64,000 bases of DNA, from NCBI GenBank assembly GCA_040766985.1, contig JAXGPL010000002.1, positions 62,001 to 126,000 on the forward strand, given 5' to 3'. The DNA is from JAXGPL01 sp040766985. GTDB lineage: Bacteria; Bacillota; Sulfobacillia; JAUYEG01. The translations under genes were made by a program, and so were the position numbers. The notes below the pieces were generated by a model. It worked only from the letters and a program-made list of their open reading frames with translations, was not told where the DNA came from and made no database searches. This document shows positions 1-9,297 of this stretch, piece after piece; positions within the stretch are counted from its first letter, which is position 1; every line of letters begins with the position of its first letter.

Positions 1-607
1 CGCATGCCGCCGCCTGCCAGGGCCTCCGCAGCCGCCTCCGCCGCGGATGGCTCCGCGGCCAAGAGGCCTTCGACGTACTTTGCGTCCACCGAATCGGGGC
101 CAAGCTTGTCGTCGCCGGCGGCGCCTGGTAGGTAAGCCCCGGCAGCACCTGCCGGACGCGGCTCCGCGAGCGCCCGATCCGTTTGGCGGCGTCGATAATG
201 CGCCCGTCTTCCCGGACGCAGATCAGGTTGGAGTGTTTGCCCATGGTTTCGACGATGAGCGAGAGGCGCAGGGGGTCACCCAGCTCGTTACGGGTCCGGA
301 AATCAAACGTTGCGATGCGGTCCCAACCCTTCTGCCGCGCCTGGACCAGGCGCGAGCCGGTCAGGTGGCGGCGCAGCAGGCTGACGTACGGCGATGGGTC
401 TTGGGTTCGCGCGGGCTTGACGCTGGTGACGAAGATGCAGGCCGCCTCCGCCTCCGCGGAACATACTAGGTAGGCATACGAGCCCGCCCAGAGCTCGAGG
501 GCGATCGCCAAAGGAGTGACCTGATAGACGCGCTGCAGCCGGGCGCCGGAGAGGAGTCGCCCGGCCCGCTCAAGGCAGGCGCGCATCGCAATCCCGTCGA
601 ACTGCAT
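1..607 (-). CDS. rqcH: RqcH / NFACT-family protein, N-terminal part (runs off the window)
   Basis: Reading leftward from an ATG at 607, preceded by an AGAGGTGAAAG ribosome site, the frame gives MQFDGIAMRACLERAG at the start and later LPGLTYQAP. Both are hallmarks of the N-terminal domain of NFACT proteins (RqcH, formerly called fibronectin-binding protein A). In Bacillota RqcH binds obstructed 50S subunits and adds C-terminal alanine tails to stalled nascent chains. After LPGLTYQAP, near position 115-120, the frame becomes arginine/tryptophan-rich, while the adjacent frame gives a family-like DDKLGPDSVDAKYVEGLL, so a single-base indel is likely. It diverges from dapF across about 70 bases. 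B. subtilis also has this gene (yloA) beside yicC. Only about 200 codons are visible. Confidence 0.85.
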   Translation of the reverse strand, partial: MQFDGIAMRACLERAGRLLSGARLQRVYQVTPLAIALELWAGSYAYLVCSAEAEAACIFVTSVKPARTQDPSPYVSLLRRHLTGSRLVQARQKGWDRIATFDFRTRNELGDPLRLSLIVETMGKHSNLICVREDGRIIDAAKRIGRSRSRVRQVLPGLTYQAPPATTSLAPIRWTQSTSKASWPRSHPRRRRLRRPWQAAAC

Positions 608-636
608 ATCTTTCACCTCTAGTACGGTGCGGGACT

Positions 637-665
637 AACCTAACACCGAGGTTGTCCCAGGTCAA
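637..665 (-). promoter_or_regulatory. Candidate sigma-A promoter for rqcH
   Basis: On the minus strand, TTGACC (665-660) is followed after 17 bases by TAGGTT (642-637), about 30 bases upstream of the rqcH ATG. The -35 is good and the -10 is weak (3 of 6). It overlaps the ribosome site of the divergent dapF. Confidence 0.35.
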
Positions 666-677
666 GGAGGCGCTCAG

Positions 678-1553
678 TTGAGAATCCCGTTTGCCAAGAT
701 GCACGGCGCCCGTAACGACTACATCTACGTCGATTGCCTTGACGGCCTGCCGGTGGCCGCTGACCAGGTCCCCGTCCTCGCGGCCGCCGTCTCAGAGCGC
801 CACAGCGGCGTCGGCAGTGATGGCCTGATCCTGATCCTTCCGCCCTATCTTCCGGGCACCGCGTTCGGCTTCCGGATGTTCAACAGCGACGGTTCCGAAG
901 GCGAGATGTGCGGCAACGGCATGCGGTGCTTTGCCAGGTTCGTGGTCGAGAACGGGCTTACGCCGGACCACTCGTTCACGGTCTCGACCCTGGCCGGCCC
1001 GATAAGGTGCGACGTCACCCCGGGCGGCGAAGGAGAGGCCTGGCAAGTCACCTGTGACCTCGGCAGCCCGAAGTTCGCCGCCGCGGACATGCCGACGACC
1101 CTGGCCCCCGGCCCCGACGGGATGGTCCGAGAGCGTCCGTTCCAGGTGGGCGGGCGCAGGTTGGAGGTCACCGCGGTTTCCACCGGAGTGCCGCATGTGA
1201 TTGCGTTTGTCGAAGACGACCCCGGGCAATTGCCGTGGCGGGCCCTGGGGCGTGCCATCGAAACCCACGAGAGCTTCCCCAAGCGCACCAACGTCGAGTT
1301 TGTCCGCGTGCTGGACAGGGGGCGCGCCCTTGCCAAGGTGTGGGAGCGCGGTTCAGGCGAAACCCTCGCCTGCGGGACCGGGGCATGCGCGGTCGTCGTC
1401 GCAGGCGTCGTGACCGGCCGGCTCGACCGGGAGGCTGTCGTCAGCCTGCCCGGCGGAGACCTCAAGGTCACCTGGCGTGAGACTGACGGCCACATGCTGC
1501 TCACCGGGCCGGCTGCCCTTGTCTGCCGAGGGGAATTCGTGTTCGCCTCCTGA
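678..1553 (+). CDS. dapF: Diaminopimelate epimerase DapF
   Basis: A 291-residue protein that interconverts LL- and meso-diaminopimelate in the cytosol, for lysine and peptidoglycan synthesis. Both catalytic cysteines are visible in their usual contexts: GEMCGNGMRC (about residues 75-84) and LACGTGACA (about 232-240). The N-terminal FAKMHGARNDYIY is also typical of the family. The TTG start at 678 is chosen because AAGGAGG lies 8 bases upstream. Length is normal for the family and the frame is intact. It stands alone, divergent from rqcH and 171 bases ahead of yicC. Confidence 0.97.
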   Translation: MRIPFAKMHGARNDYIYVDCLDGLPVAADQVPVLAAAVSERHSGVGSDGLILILPPYLPGTAFGFRMFNSDGSEGEMCGNGMRCFARFVVENGLTPDHSFTVSTLAGPIRCDVTPGGEGEAWQVTCDLGSPKFAAADMPTTLAPGPDGMVRERPFQVGGRRLEVTAVSTGVPHVIAFVEDDPGQLPWRALGRAIETHESFPKRTNVEFVRVLDRGRALAKVWERGSGETLACGTGACAVVVAGVVTGRLDREAVVSLPGGDLKVTWRETDGHMLLTGPAALVCRGEFVFAS

Positions 1554-1724
1554 CAAAGCTGCACGGCGTAAAAGCCCTGCTTAGGCATACTTTGTTGGAC
1601 GATTGACAGGATAATCCTAGAAAGGTCATGTTTAAGTGGCCTGTAATCAAAAGGAATCCTGCCTAGCAGGTAGAAGAGAAGCGCCATGGACCTACCTTGT
1701 GGGCGACGGCGAGGGTGTGAATAG

Positions 1725-2609
1725 GTGATTCGCAGCATGACCGGCTTCGGCCGCGGCGAGGCGGCTGATGGCCAGCGCAAAGTCACGGTTGAGATAAGAT
1801 GCGTCAACCACCGCTATTCAGATTTCAACTTCCGCCTGCCCCGCGACCTCGGTGTGCTTGAGGAACCCTTACGCAAACTGTTAAAGGAAGAAATCAAACG
1901 AGGCAGGGCGGATGTTTTCCTTTCCTTGGAGGATTCGCCGGGCCTTGCCCGTAATGTTACGGTCGATGCCAACCTGGCCAGGCACTACTACGAGCTGCTG
2001 GGACAGTTGCGCGAGGAGCTGGGGATTCCGGACCCGATCCGCCTTGAGCACATCCTTCGCTTGCCGGATGTGGTCGCGGCGGAGCAAGCGGGACGGGATA
2101 TCGACGCTCTGGTCAAGCTGGCAGAGGACGCGTGCCGGCAAGCGCTGACGGCGCTGGTCGGGATGCGCGTCCGTGAGGGGCAGTCCATCTGGGAGGATCT
2201 CAAGGCCCGCCTGGCGAGGATCGAGGAGCTTCGCGCTCAGATCGAGGCCAGATCGGGAAGCCTCGTTGGGCTGTGGCGTGAGCGCTTGATGAGTCGCTTG
2301 GCTGAGTTGTTGCCTTCAGCCGGCCTGGATTCCGGCAGGATTGAACAAGAAGTTGCGGTCTACGCTGATCGTTCCGATATAAGTGAGGAACTGGTCCGGT
2401 TGTCCAGCCACATCAAACAAATGGACGCAACCCTGGACAGCCGTGGCGGTGAATCAGTCGGCAGGAGGCTCGACTTCATCTGTCAGGAGATGCTCCGGGA
2501 GGTCAACACTGTCGGCAGCAAAGCGCTCGACAGTGAGGTAGCCAGCGGCATCATCGCCGCCAAGGAGGAGCTCGAGCGAATACGCGAGCAGCTCCAGAAC
2601 ATTGAGTAG
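1725..2609 (+). CDS. yicC: YicC/YloC-family endoribonuclease
   Basis: A 294-residue protein starting MIRSMTGFGRG, the family signature, at a GTG codon. The C-terminal part has EMLREVNTVGSKALD, which matches the conserved YicC C-terminal domain. YicC-family proteins are endoribonucleases implicated in RNA turnover; the physiological targets here are unknown. The 171-base gap before it holds a possible but weak TTGACA (1603-1608) without a convincing -10. It begins the conserved yicC-(DNA-binding protein)-gmk-rpoZ-coaBC block, and the next gene starts 12 bases after its stop. Confidence 0.93.
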   Translation: MIRSMTGFGRGEAADGQRKVTVEIRCVNHRYSDFNFRLPRDLGVLEEPLRKLLKEEIKRGRADVFLSLEDSPGLARNVTVDANLARHYYELLGQLREELGIPDPIRLEHILRLPDVVAAEQAGRDIDALVKLAEDACRQALTALVGMRVREGQSIWEDLKARLARIEELRAQIEARSGSLVGLWRERLMSRLAELLPSAGLDSGRIEQEVAVYADRSDISEELVRLSSHIKQMDATLDSRGGESVGRRLDFICQEMLREVNTVGSKALDSEVASGIIAAKEELERIREQLQNIE

Positions 2610-2621
2610 GAGGTGGCAACG

Positions 2622-2936
2622 GTGAAGTTGCCCGTGCTCACGCTCAAAGAGAAGAAGCAGGCCCTGGAGAAAGCCCAGAAGATGCGCAGTGAGCGCAAAG
2701 AGGTTCGCGAAAAACTCAAGACCGGCGCCATGACCCTGGGCGAAGTCCTGGCCAAGGACAACGACGAGGTTATGGGCAAGATGCGGGTGGCGTATCTGCT
2801 GGCCTCGCTGCCGCGGGTCGGCAAGACCACCGCAAAGAAGGTCATGGAAGAGATCGGGATCGATGAATCCCGGCGGGTGCAGGGGCTCGGCAAGCGCCAG
2901 AAGGATGCGCTGCTCGCGAGATTCCCGCGCAGATAG
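2622..2936 (+). CDS. mihF: Integration host factor, actinobacterial type (mIHF family)
   Basis: A small basic protein of 104 residues beginning MKLPVLTLKEKKQALEKA, with SLPRVGKTTAKKVMEEIGI and ESRRVQGLGKRQ in the C-terminal half. This is the helix-two-turn-helix pattern of the mycobacterial/streptomycete IHF (MihF), a nucleoid DNA-bending protein unrelated to enterobacterial IHF. The GTG at 2622 is preferred over the in-frame GTG at 2613: TAGGAGGT sits 7 bases before 2622, and family members start at this point. It occupies the slot between yicC and gmk where most Bacillota carry remA. Function is inferred from family membership. Confidence 0.9.
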   Translation: MKLPVLTLKEKKQALEKAQKMRSERKEVREKLKTGAMTLGEVLAKDNDEVMGKMRVAYLLASLPRVGKTTAKKVMEEIGIDESRRVQGLGKRQKDALLARFPRR

Positions 2937-3078
2937 GCAAGTAGCAGCAGGCAAGAGCCGTACTCATCATTCGATCTTAGTCTTGTCCTGAAGGGCCGGT
3001 CTAGGTGGTCCCTCTCCGGGGCTGCCCAGGCCGACCTGCTTTTGATTACCTAGTTCGCGGTACCCGGGGGTGAGCCGT

Positions 3079-3696
3079 ATGCGACGAGGATTCGTCCTTG
3101 TCATTTCCGGCCCATCCGGCGCGGGCAAGACCTCGATCGCCCGCGCCCTCGTGGATTCCATCGCCGGCCTTGCCTTTTCGGTTTCGGCGACGACGCGCCC
3201 CCCGCGCCCCGGGGAGCGCGAGGGTGTCGACTACCTCTTCTGCGACCGTGCCCGGTTTCAAGAGATGATCGAGCATGGCGAACTGCTGGAGTGGGCCTCT
3301 TACTCCGGCAATCTTTACGGCACGCCCCGCGGCCCGCTTGAGGAGATCCTCAGCCAGGGCCGGGACATCATCTTGGATATTGAAACCCGCGGCGCCCTTA
3401 ACGTCAGAAGGGCGCTCCCGGAGTCCGTCCTGGTGTTCGTCGTGCCGCCCGCTCTTGTCGACCTGGAGCAGAGGATCGCCGCGCGGTGCGCGGTTTCCAC
3501 GGACGAGCTATCCTCCCGGATGGCCCAGGCCCGCATAGAGCTGGCAGCCATGCGTAACTATGACTATGTTGTGGTAAATCGATCGCTCGACGAGGCCATC
3601 GGGCAGATAGCGGCGATTATTACGGCTGAACGTTGCCGCCTGACGAGGCAACCAGCGTTGGTTAGTTCTTGGACTGAGGGAGGCGGAGCTGGTTGA
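3079..3696 (+). CDS. gmk: Guanylate kinase
   Basis: Phosphorylates GMP to GDP with ATP. The P-loop GPSGAGKTS is near residue 11, followed by SATTRPPRPGEREGVDY (the GMP-binding region) and EWASYSGNLYGTP. About 205 residues, normal for the family. The ATG at 3079 has GGGGGTG upstream and fits family starts better than the GTG at 3070. The stop overlaps the TTG start of rpoZ (TTGA), so the two are translationally coupled. Confidence 0.96.
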   Translation: MRRGFVLVISGPSGAGKTSIARALVDSIAGLAFSVSATTRPPRPGEREGVDYLFCDRARFQEMIEHGELLEWASYSGNLYGTPRGPLEEILSQGRDIILDIETRGALNVRRALPESVLVFVVPPALVDLEQRIAARCAVSTDELSSRMAQARIELAAMRNYDYVVVNRSLDEAIGQIAAIITAERCRLTRQPALVSSWTEGGGAG

Positions 3697-3923
3697 ACAT
3701 CCTCGACCCGTCGCTGGACCAGCTGATGACCAAGGTGGACAGCAAGTACGCGCTCGTGGTGGCAGCGGCCAAGCGTGGCAGGCAGATCACGGAGGGCCGC
3801 GAGAAAGTCGTCGAGACGGCCGGGCCCAAGCCGGTGACCCAGGCTCTCAAGGAAATCGCCGATGGGGCGGTGCACGTCCTGGATACGCCGCCGGTCCGCG
3901 AGAACTATCTTCCCGAGGTCTAG
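3693..3923 (+). CDS. rpoZ: RNA polymerase omega subunit
   Basis: A 76-residue protein starting MNILDPSLDQLM, followed by SKYALVVAAAKRGRQI, the conserved omega core that helps fold the beta-prime subunit. The TTG start overlaps the gmk stop and has GGAGGCGG upstream. Position between gmk and coaBC is the classic arrangement. The tail (about residues 48-76) is divergent, as usual for omega. Confidence 0.95.
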   Translation: MNILDPSLDQLMTKVDSKYALVVAAAKRGRQITEGREKVVETAGPKPVTQALKEIADGAVHVLDTPPVRENYLPEV

Positions 3924-3926
3924 CCC

Positions 3927-5169
3927 ATGAGTGAGTCAGCCGCTCCGGCGCCGGTCCGGGGCAAGACGGTCGTCGTGGGCGTTACGGGCGGTATCGCCGC
4001 CTACAAGGCCTGCGAGGTCGTTTCGACCCTCACCAAACTCGGCGCCTCGGTGTACGTGATCATGACCAGGGCTGCCACCAAGCTCGTTGGGCCGCTGACC
4101 TTTCAGACGCTTTCCGGTCACCCCGTTTTCGTCGATATGTGGGAGCCGCCGAAGATCTGGAACGTCGAACACATCGCGCTTGCCGAACGCGCCGACCTCG
4201 TTCTGGTCGCCCCGGCGACTGCCAACATCGTGGCCAAGATCGCGGGCGGCATCTGCGACGACCTCCTCTCAACGGTGGTCTGCGCCACGAGGGCGCCCGT
4301 GCTTCTGTGCCCGGCGATGAACAACAACATGTACGCCAACCCCATCTACCAGAAGAATGAGCGCAAGCTCAGCTCCCTTGGATACCACGTGCTGCCCCCC
4401 GAATACGGCAGGCTCGCCTCGGGCGCGGTCGGCCGCGGCCGGCTGCCGGAGCCTTCGGCGATCGTCGAGGCAGCCGTTTCCCTCCTTTCCGGGGCGCGCG
4501 ACTATGATGGCGTGCCCGTGCTGGTGACCGCCGGCCCGACCCGCGAGCACTTTGACCCGGTGCGTTTTCTGAGCAATCCGTCCAGCGGCAAGATGGGGTT
4601 CGCCGTCGCCGAGGAGGCGGCCCGCCGGGGCGCACAGGTCACACTCGTGACCGGCCCCGTGAGCCTTGCCGACCCGGGGGGCGTCAGCCTCGTCAGGGTG
4701 ACGACGGCGGAAGAGATGCTTGCGGCCGTCCTCGCGCACTTCAGCGGCAAGGGCCTGTTCGTGGCCACGGCAGCGGTCAGCGACTACCGTCCGCGGGCGC
4801 GTCTTGAGCATAAGATTAAGAAAGGGCCGGAGGAGCTAAGCATTGAGCTGGAGCGCAACCCGGACATCCTGGCGACCGTCGGGGCGCGCAAGGGCATGGC
4901 GGTCCTCGTCGGCTTCGCGGCGGAGACCGACGAGTTGATCGCCAACGCAAAGAGCAAGCTCTCGGCCAAGCACCTCGACCTCGTCATCGCCAACGACATC
5001 ACACGCTCGGGCGCAGGCTTTGCCGCGGAAACCAACCAGGGCGATACTCGTCTGGCCGGATGGGCGTGGAGCAGCGCGAAGTCGAACCGAGCGCGCTCTC
5101 GCGGCCCATATCCTTGATGCAGTCGCCAGTCAGGAGCGCAGTTCCGGTGGACCTCCGGGCGGCTCATGA
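3927..5169 (+). CDS. coaBC: CoaBC: phosphopantothenoylcysteine decarboxylase / phosphopantothenate-cysteine ligase (3' end frameshifted)
   Basis: Bifunctional coenzyme A enzyme. The N-terminal flavin-dependent decarboxylase shows [15 protein letters not shown] and the PAMNNNMY active-site loop (about residues 131-138). The C-terminal CTP-dependent ligase shows [26 protein letters not shown] and the lysine-rich KIKKG loop. The literal frame stops at 5117. After [10 protein letters not shown] (about 5038) the expected ending appears in other frames (AILVWPDGR, then [11 protein letters not shown]), closing at a TGA near 5169. This requires about three single-base indels, which I attribute to sequence error. 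The start of priA overlaps the end. Confidence 0.92.
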
Positions 5170-7600
5170 ACCTGCCGCGGGGCCCGGCTATGCCGCTGTT
5201 CGACGCGGGCGGCCCAGCCTCGGCGCCGCCCCTTCGACTACCTGATCCCCGAAGACCTGCGCGGCCAGGGTCGGCGTCGGCTCGCTTGTTGTCGTCCTCC
5301 TCGGCCGCCGGTACCTCCGCGGCGTGGTTACCGCGCTGATCGAGTCTCCTCGGTTGCCGAACCCAAACCGATCCGAATTGCACCGCCTGTGGGACTGGCT
5401 TTGACCACTTCGCCTTCGAACTCGCCGGTTAATGCAGCACGCTACGCATGCAGCCCGATTGAGGCATACCGGGCCATACTGCCGCCGGCGATCGCCGGCC
5501 GTACCGCACGTGCGTGGACCCCAGGCGAAGTCGAGCCGCCGGTCGCCGGTGAGTTCGCCGGCCTCGAAGAGGTGTACGGGTTGTCCGGGCCTACGGTGCC
5601 AACGCTGGCCCAGGTGCTGCAACGCTCAGTCTTTGACCGTGCGGCGGTCCTCGACCGGATCAGGCGGTTGCAGCGCCAGGGTCTGCTTGAGCCTGAGCCG
5701 AGAGCTCTGGGGCCGGCCGATACACCGGCCGAGACACCGCCGCAGGCGCCGCGACTCGAGCGGACGAGGTACTGAGGCGCGCGCTCCGCCAGGCGGTGGT
5801 GTTTCCGGCAGTTGGCTTCGGCGGAAGAACTGGATCCGGGTCGTGGACCTCGACGCCCGTGGCCGCCAACCAGGCTGCGGTCAAGGCCTTCTCGCCCGGG
5901 GCCTGATCGAGGAGGCGGGTGCCGTAGCCACGTTGGCGCCTCCGGCCCCGTCGTTGGCCTCGGCGGCCGGGACGGCCTGCTCGAAATGACGGAGGGTCAG
6001 GCCGCGGCGGTGGCCAGGATCACCGGCGTTAGCGGCGGGCGGCCCGGCGGAGTTCCTCTGCTCGAGTCACCGGCTCCGGCAAGACTGGAGGTCTATCTGA
6101 GGTGCATCGCCGAGGTCCTCGTCTCCGGTGGATGGTGGCTCTTGTGCTGGACGGAGATAGCATTGACACCGCAGACGGCGACCCGGTTCGAGAGCCGCTT
6201 TCCGGGTGGTGGCCGTAGCAACTGCTGCCGGCGAACGCACCACGCCTGGCGCCATTGGCCGCGGGCAAGGCGGCGATCGCGGTCGGCCCCGTTCCGCGGC
6301 CTTTGCACCGCTGCCCTCGCTCCGCCTGATCGTAGTCGACGAGGAGCACGAACCGTCCTACAAGCAGGAAGACATCCCGCGGTACGACGCCCGCGAGGTC
6401 GCGCGCAAGCGAGCGGAGCTATGCGGCGGCATCGTCGTCTTCGGCAGCGCCACGCCCTCGCTGGAGGCTTATCACCGGTCAGCGGCAGGAGGGGGCTCCG
6501 GCGGGGCCGCGGGGGCAGCGGGGAACTCGAGTTGCTGCAGCTTCCCGTCAGGGTCGATGGGAAACGGCTGCCGGAGGTAACCCTCGTTGACATGAGGCGC
6601 GAGCTCGAATCGGGCAACCGTTCGGTCCTCTCGCGCAGGCTACAGAGCGAGTTGGCGACCCGGCTTCCTGGCGGGGAGCAGTCCATACTTTTCCTCAACC
6701 GCCGCGGCCTCGCCACCTTCGTCCTTTGCCGCGAGTGCGGCTACGTCGCACGGTGCCCGCATTGCGACGTCTCACTGGTCTACCACGGCAGCGAGCGAAA
6801 CTCTGCTGCCACCACTGCGGTTTCCAGCAGGAACCTCGGCGGTCTGCTGTCATGCGGCGGCACCAAAATCCGCTATTTTGGTTCCGGTACGAGCGTCGCC
6901 GCCCAGGTCAAGTAGAAATGTTCCCCGACGCGCGTCGATCGCCTCGATTCCGACGTCGCAGCGCGCAAAGGCGCTGTTGAACGGATACTTTGCGACTTCT
7001 CCTCGGAAACCTGGACATCCTCATCGGCACCCAGATGATCGGCAAGGCTCGACATCCCGAAGGTCACACTGGTCGGCGTCGCGGCAGACACTTCGCCCGT
7101 CTTCCTGGACTTCCGGTGGCGGAGCGGACTTTCAGTTCACCAGGTTGCCGGGCGGGCAGGAAGGAGGACGCCCGGGTCTCGTGGTCGTCCAGACCTACAG
7201 CCCGGATCACTATAGCCTCAGGTACGCAAAAGACCACGACTATCTGGGGTTCTGTGGTGAAGAACTGGAACGCCGGCGCGAACTGGGCTATCCCCCCTGG
7301 AGCCACATCGGGCTCATCCGGATCAGCGGAGAGGAGGAGACAGCCGCCGCAGCCGCTGCCGAGACGGCTTGTGCCCTGTTGCGCGAACTCCTTGCCGAGC
7401 AGCCAACCACGGGGCTGCTCGGCCCTTCGCCCGCGCCCCTCTATCGCTTGCAGGGCAGATACCGCTGGAATATAGTCTTGAAGGACACCGACCCTCGGCG
7501 CCTGGCCGCAGCGTGCTCGGCTGGCCTGGACATCCTGATGGCCGCAATCGCTCCTTCGTTACGAGTCAGCGCCGATGTCGACCCGCAGGCTATGCTATAG
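5147..7600 (+). pseudogene. priA: Primosomal protein N' (PriA helicase), broken by many apparent indels
   Basis: Pieces of a complete PriA appear in order but in changing frames. They are PFDYLIPEDLRGQ (about 5231), IEAYRAILPPAIAG (about 5458), [18 protein letters not shown] (about 6155), [15 protein letters not shown] (the DEAH helicase box, about 6330), [34 protein letters not shown] and CPHCDVSLVYH (zinc-binding cysteines, about 6690-6790), IRYFGSGT, LDILIGTQMIGK (about 7010) and VVVQTYSPDHYSLRY (about 7180). The last frame runs intact to a TAG at 7600. PriA restarts stalled replication forks and loads DnaB. The preserved motifs and essential role argue for at least ten sequence errors rather than decay. 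The likely start is GTG 5147. Confidence 0.88.
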
Positions 7601-7652
7601 CCCCGGGTTAGAGCAGAATAGCAGCACTAGTGCTTTCCGGGAGGCTTTGCCG

Positions 7653-8291
7653 TTGACGCCACGAGCCCAGATTCCGGACCACGGAGCGGACAAGGAACCG
7701 AACCGTGCCGGCAGCGGGGACCCCTCGGCCGCTTCCGCCGATAGCCGCGACCGGTTTCGTGAGTTGGTCCGCCAGTACGGGGATCCCGTTCTGCGCGAGA
7801 AGGCCCGCCCCATCAGGAGGATCAACGCCGGCATTCGTGAGCTGGCCAGACGCATGGGCGAGATCATGTACGCCGTAGATGGAGTGGGGCTTGCGGCCCC
7901 CCAGGTTGGCGAATCGCGAAGAATCGTCGTTTGCGATGTTGGCGAGGGACTTGTGACTTTGGTCAACCCGCGTATCGTTTCGGCTGAGGGAGCCGAAGCC
8001 GACGTTGAAGCCTGTCTTTCGGTGCCGGGCCTGTGCGGCGAAGTCGAGCGGTCAAAGCGTGTGCGGGTCAAGGCTCTGGACCTTGAGGGCAAGGAGGTCA
8101 CCATTGACGGCGAGGGCTATCTCGCCCGGGTGTTGCAGCACGAACTCGACCATCTCGACGGCGTTCTATACACGGACCGCGCTTACGCGATCCGCTCGTC
8201 CGCGGCCGAGGAAGAAGAGGACGAGGGCCCGGACGATGTTGACGATGGAGCCGCCTCAAAGCCCGCTTCAGCCCAGGGGGATCCACTGTGA
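7653..8291 (+). CDS. def: Peptide deformylase
   Basis: Removes the formyl group from nascent N-terminal methionine at the ribosome. All three metal-site motifs are present: GVGLAAPQVG, EACLSVPG (usually EGCLS, so the Gly is Ala here) and QHELDHLDG. The TTG at 7653 is chosen because GGGAGG lies 8 bases upstream. This gives 212 residues with an extra, probably disordered, N-terminal stretch of about 34 residues and an acidic C-terminal tail (EEEEDEGPDDVDDG). The stop overlaps the fmt GTG start, a common def-fmt arrangement. Confidence 0.95.
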   Translation: MTPRAQIPDHGADKEPNRAGSGDPSAASADSRDRFRELVRQYGDPVLREKARPIRRINAGIRELARRMGEIMYAVDGVGLAAPQVGESRRIVVCDVGEGLVTLVNPRIVSAEGAEADVEACLSVPGLCGEVERSKRVRVKALDLEGKEVTIDGEGYLARVLQHELDHLDGVLYTDRAYAIRSSAAEEEEDEGPDDVDDGAASKPASAQGDPL

Positions 8292-9270
8292 CCGCGGCCG
8301 GGCGGCCGTCGCTGGCGGTCGCTTTTCTCGGAACGCCCGCCTTTTCGGCGACGATCCTCAAGGCCCTTGCGGCAACTCCTCACCGCATCGTGCGTGTCTT
8401 CACCCAGCCGGACCGGCCGCGCGGCCGCGGAATGCGGCCCACGCCCAGCCCGGTCGGTCGCGCCGCGGATGATCTCGGCCTCCCGCTGGTCAAGCTCGCT
8501 GCGGGCGCGCACGGCCGTCTGACGGCCCTGCTGCAGGAAGACCGGCCCGACGTGATTGTCACGGCCGCATGGGCCGGTTTGGTCAGGCAGGCGGCGCGAT
8601 CCGCCGCGCGCCTGGCCGCGATCAACGTTCATGCCTCGCTGTTGCCTCGCTGGCGGGGAGCGGCGCCCATCGAGCGGGCGATCATGGCCGGCGATGAAGT
8701 CACGGGGATCACCATCATCCATATGAGCGACAACCTGGATGAAGGGCATATTCTGCTTGCCCGGGCGCAGCCGATTCCCGAGGACAAGGACGCGGGATGG
8801 CTGCGCTGCCGGCTGGCGGATCTGGGCGCCGAAGCGCTCGTCGAGGCGCTGGACCTCCTGGCGGGCGGCTTGGCGCCGCGCACCCCACAGCCTGCCGGAG
8901 GAGTGACGATCGCGCGGAAACTCACCGCCGCCGACGAGCGTATTGACTGGAAGCAGCCCGCCCGCATGATCCGCGACCAAATCCGCGCCATGGCCCCCAA
9001 GCCCGGCGCCTACTTCGAACTCAGCGGCGGGAGGGTGATTGTTACCCGCGCCGAGGTTCGTGGTGTCAAGGAAACCCCGCGGATCCGGCCGAACCCGGCA
9101 CGATAGTCGCAAGAGACGGCCAATCCCTGCTCGTCGTGGCGGGCGAAGGGACAGCGATAAGGCTTCTGCAGGTCAAGCCGGCTGGAGGCAGGGAGATGAC
9201 CGCCGGCGCGTTTGCCAACGGCAGGCGTCTTCGGGCCGGCGATGTGCTCCGAGAGGGGAGGGCTCAGGTT
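8288..9270 (+). CDS. fmt: Methionyl-tRNA formyltransferase (frameshift before the C-terminal domain)
   Basis: Formylates the initiator Met-tRNA using 10-formyl-THF. The catalytic domain has FLGTPAFSATIL at the start, NVHASLLPRWRGAAP (catalytic Asn/His loop, about residues 115-129) and a metal/folate region with GITIIHM. The literal frame stops at 9106 after ETPRIRPNPAR. The proper C-terminal OB domain (PGTIVARDGQSLLVVAGEG, then FANGRRLRAGDVL) continues in another frame to about 9270. The switch sits at the AAACCCC run near 9075, so a single-base indel is likely. GTG start at 8288, coupled to def. Confidence 0.92.
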
Positions 9271-9297
9271 GTTCCTGGGGGTGACACGAGCTTTCTG

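Noticed and set aside
1592..1615. Promoter TTGTTG...GATAAT ahead of yicC
   Set aside because: The spacer is only 12 bases; the nearby TTGACA at 1603-1608 has no good -10 at 16-18 bases.
5147..7600. Programmed frameshifting or gene decay in priA
   Set aside because: There are too many shifts in both directions with no slippery-site pattern, and every motif is preserved; sequence error explains it better.
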